Source: Niabella soli DSM 19437 (GTDB lineage Bacteria > Bacteroidota > Bacteroidia > Chitinophagales > Chitinophagaceae). From it: DNA of 64,000 nucleotides. This document shows, piece by piece, positions 63,592 through 64,000 of the stretch. A program made the position numbers and the translations under genes. The stretch covers positions 1,240,001 to 1,304,000 of the forward strand of contig NZ_CP007035.1 in assembly GCF_000243115.2 (NCBI RefSeq), written 5' to 3'. A model generated the notes under the pieces. The model was not told the DNA's origin, searched no databases, and worked only from the letters and a program-made list of their open reading frames with translations. Each line of letters begins with the position of its first letter. Within the stretch, counting starts at the first letter, position 1.

Positions 63592-64000
63592 ATGACAGCA
63601 GAAATGAAGCGGGTTAAATTATACGGGTTATTACTAAACATTTTTCTTTTAATGCTCACCTCCTGTTCAGGGGCGGAAGCACTGGCATCTGAGAAAGAAA
63701 ACCCTTTAACTGAAAAAGGCGAATTACCGAAAGATAAAAAAGTGCTGATCGTTTACTTATCAAGAACAAAAAACACCAAAGCCGTAGCCGAAATAATTCA
63801 TAAAAAAACAGGTAGCGACCTGGTGGCGCTGGAATTAAAAACGCCATACCCCGCCGATTATAAAAAAACGGTAGATCAGGTGGCCAGAGAAAACGAAACG
63901 GGGTTTTTGCAGCCACTAAAAACAACTATTGATAGCATTGAAAAATACGATGTAGTTCTTATAGGCTTTCCTACCTGGAGTATGCAATTACCTCCACCTA
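63592..64000 (+). CDS. Flavodoxin-like lipoprotein, cut by window end
   Basis: 136 visible residues. The N-terminus is a lipoprotein signal with lipobox MLTSC. The flavodoxin fold follows: VLIVYLSRTKNTKAVAEIIH (phosphate loop, with SRTKNT) and VVLIGFPTWSMQLPPP (second FMN loop). A secreted flavodoxin should carry electrons in the periplasm, and could serve the neighbouring reductase or quinone/disulfide chemistry. ATG 63604 is an alternative start. Confidence 0.85.
   Translation, partial: MTAEMKRVKLYGLLLNIFLLMLTSCSGAEALASEKENPLTEKGELPKDKKVLIVYLSRTKNTKAVAEIIHKKTGSDLVALELKTPYPADYKKTVDQVARENETGFLQPLKTTIDSIEKYDVVLIGFPTWSMQLPPP

Overview
The window looks like a chromosomal segment of a Bacteroidota bacterium, most likely of the family Chitinophagaceae (Niabella/Niastella/Chitinophaga type). 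Supporting signs are: TANNTTTG-type -7 promoter elements in front of both tRNA genes; a TonB-type outer-membrane receptor with a carboxypeptidase-regulatory N-terminal domain; DUF2851, LEA2-like lipoprotein and DUF2520-KdsC-UbiA-Maf gene neighbours; and frequent signal peptides and lipoboxes. Genus is inference; phylum is well supported.

Layout. 1-1128: start of a tail-specific protease, cut by the window edge. 1335-3900: a probable membrane-acting polymorphic toxin followed by a tandem array of four related small membrane proteins (one broken), read as an immunity array. 4030-8838: tRNA-His, a small DUF445-like membrane protein, a large outer-membrane receptor and a glycosyltransferase. 8839-9795: a gene-free AT-rich gap with repeats. 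9796-25952: ordinary core genome (pyrE, Nudix, DUF2851, maf, a UbiA prenyltransferase, kdsC, DUF2520, topA, a metallo-beta-lactamase fold hydrolase, a GH79-like lipoprotein, a GT39 mannosyltransferase-like protein, a 3-methyladenine glycosylase). 26041-30124: tRNA-Val, carbohydrate genes (DUF1080, GH43/117-like), a dead tyrosine-recombinase fragment and an MFS transporter.

30453-about 48000: an accessory island. It begins next to a 16-base sequence resembling a tRNA 3' end with its terminator. It carries a mobilisation module (HTH/excisionase-like protein, zinc-less CHC2/Toprim primase, ParA-like ATPase, candidate oriT, MobC, MOB relaxase) loaded with defence or toxin-like cargo: AbiH, a class II Fic protein, an AbiV cassette, a 59-residue protein overlapping a nucleotidyltransferase, a 1254-residue SEC-C protein ending in a PD-(D/E)XK-type nuclease domain, a XRE regulator, and a degenerate nucleotidyltransferase-HEPN fusion. 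No intact integrase is visible, so the element would need helper functions or its other end lies outside the window.

48128-60257: a DedA protein, a RhlE-like DEAD-box helicase, two different fatty-acid desaturases, a CsbD-like stress protein, an RRM RNA-binding protein, many small conserved-looking proteins and a PAS histidine kinase with a receiver-only response regulator. Together this resembles an envelope/cold/stress neighbourhood. 60367-64000: an AraC regulator, an aldo/keto reductase, a lipoprotein alpha/beta hydrolase and a flavodoxin-like lipoprotein (cut by the window end). Two near-identical 35-base boxes, each exactly 20 bases before a GAACTTTG element, lie in front of the reductase and the flavodoxin, which suggests a small regulon controlled by the adjacent AraC protein.

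The best candidates for undescribed biology are the toxin/immunity array (1335-3900), the SEC-C nuclease protein (42271-46035), the AbiV three-gene cassette (38861-40220) and the duplicated AraC-type operator (61328 and 63520).
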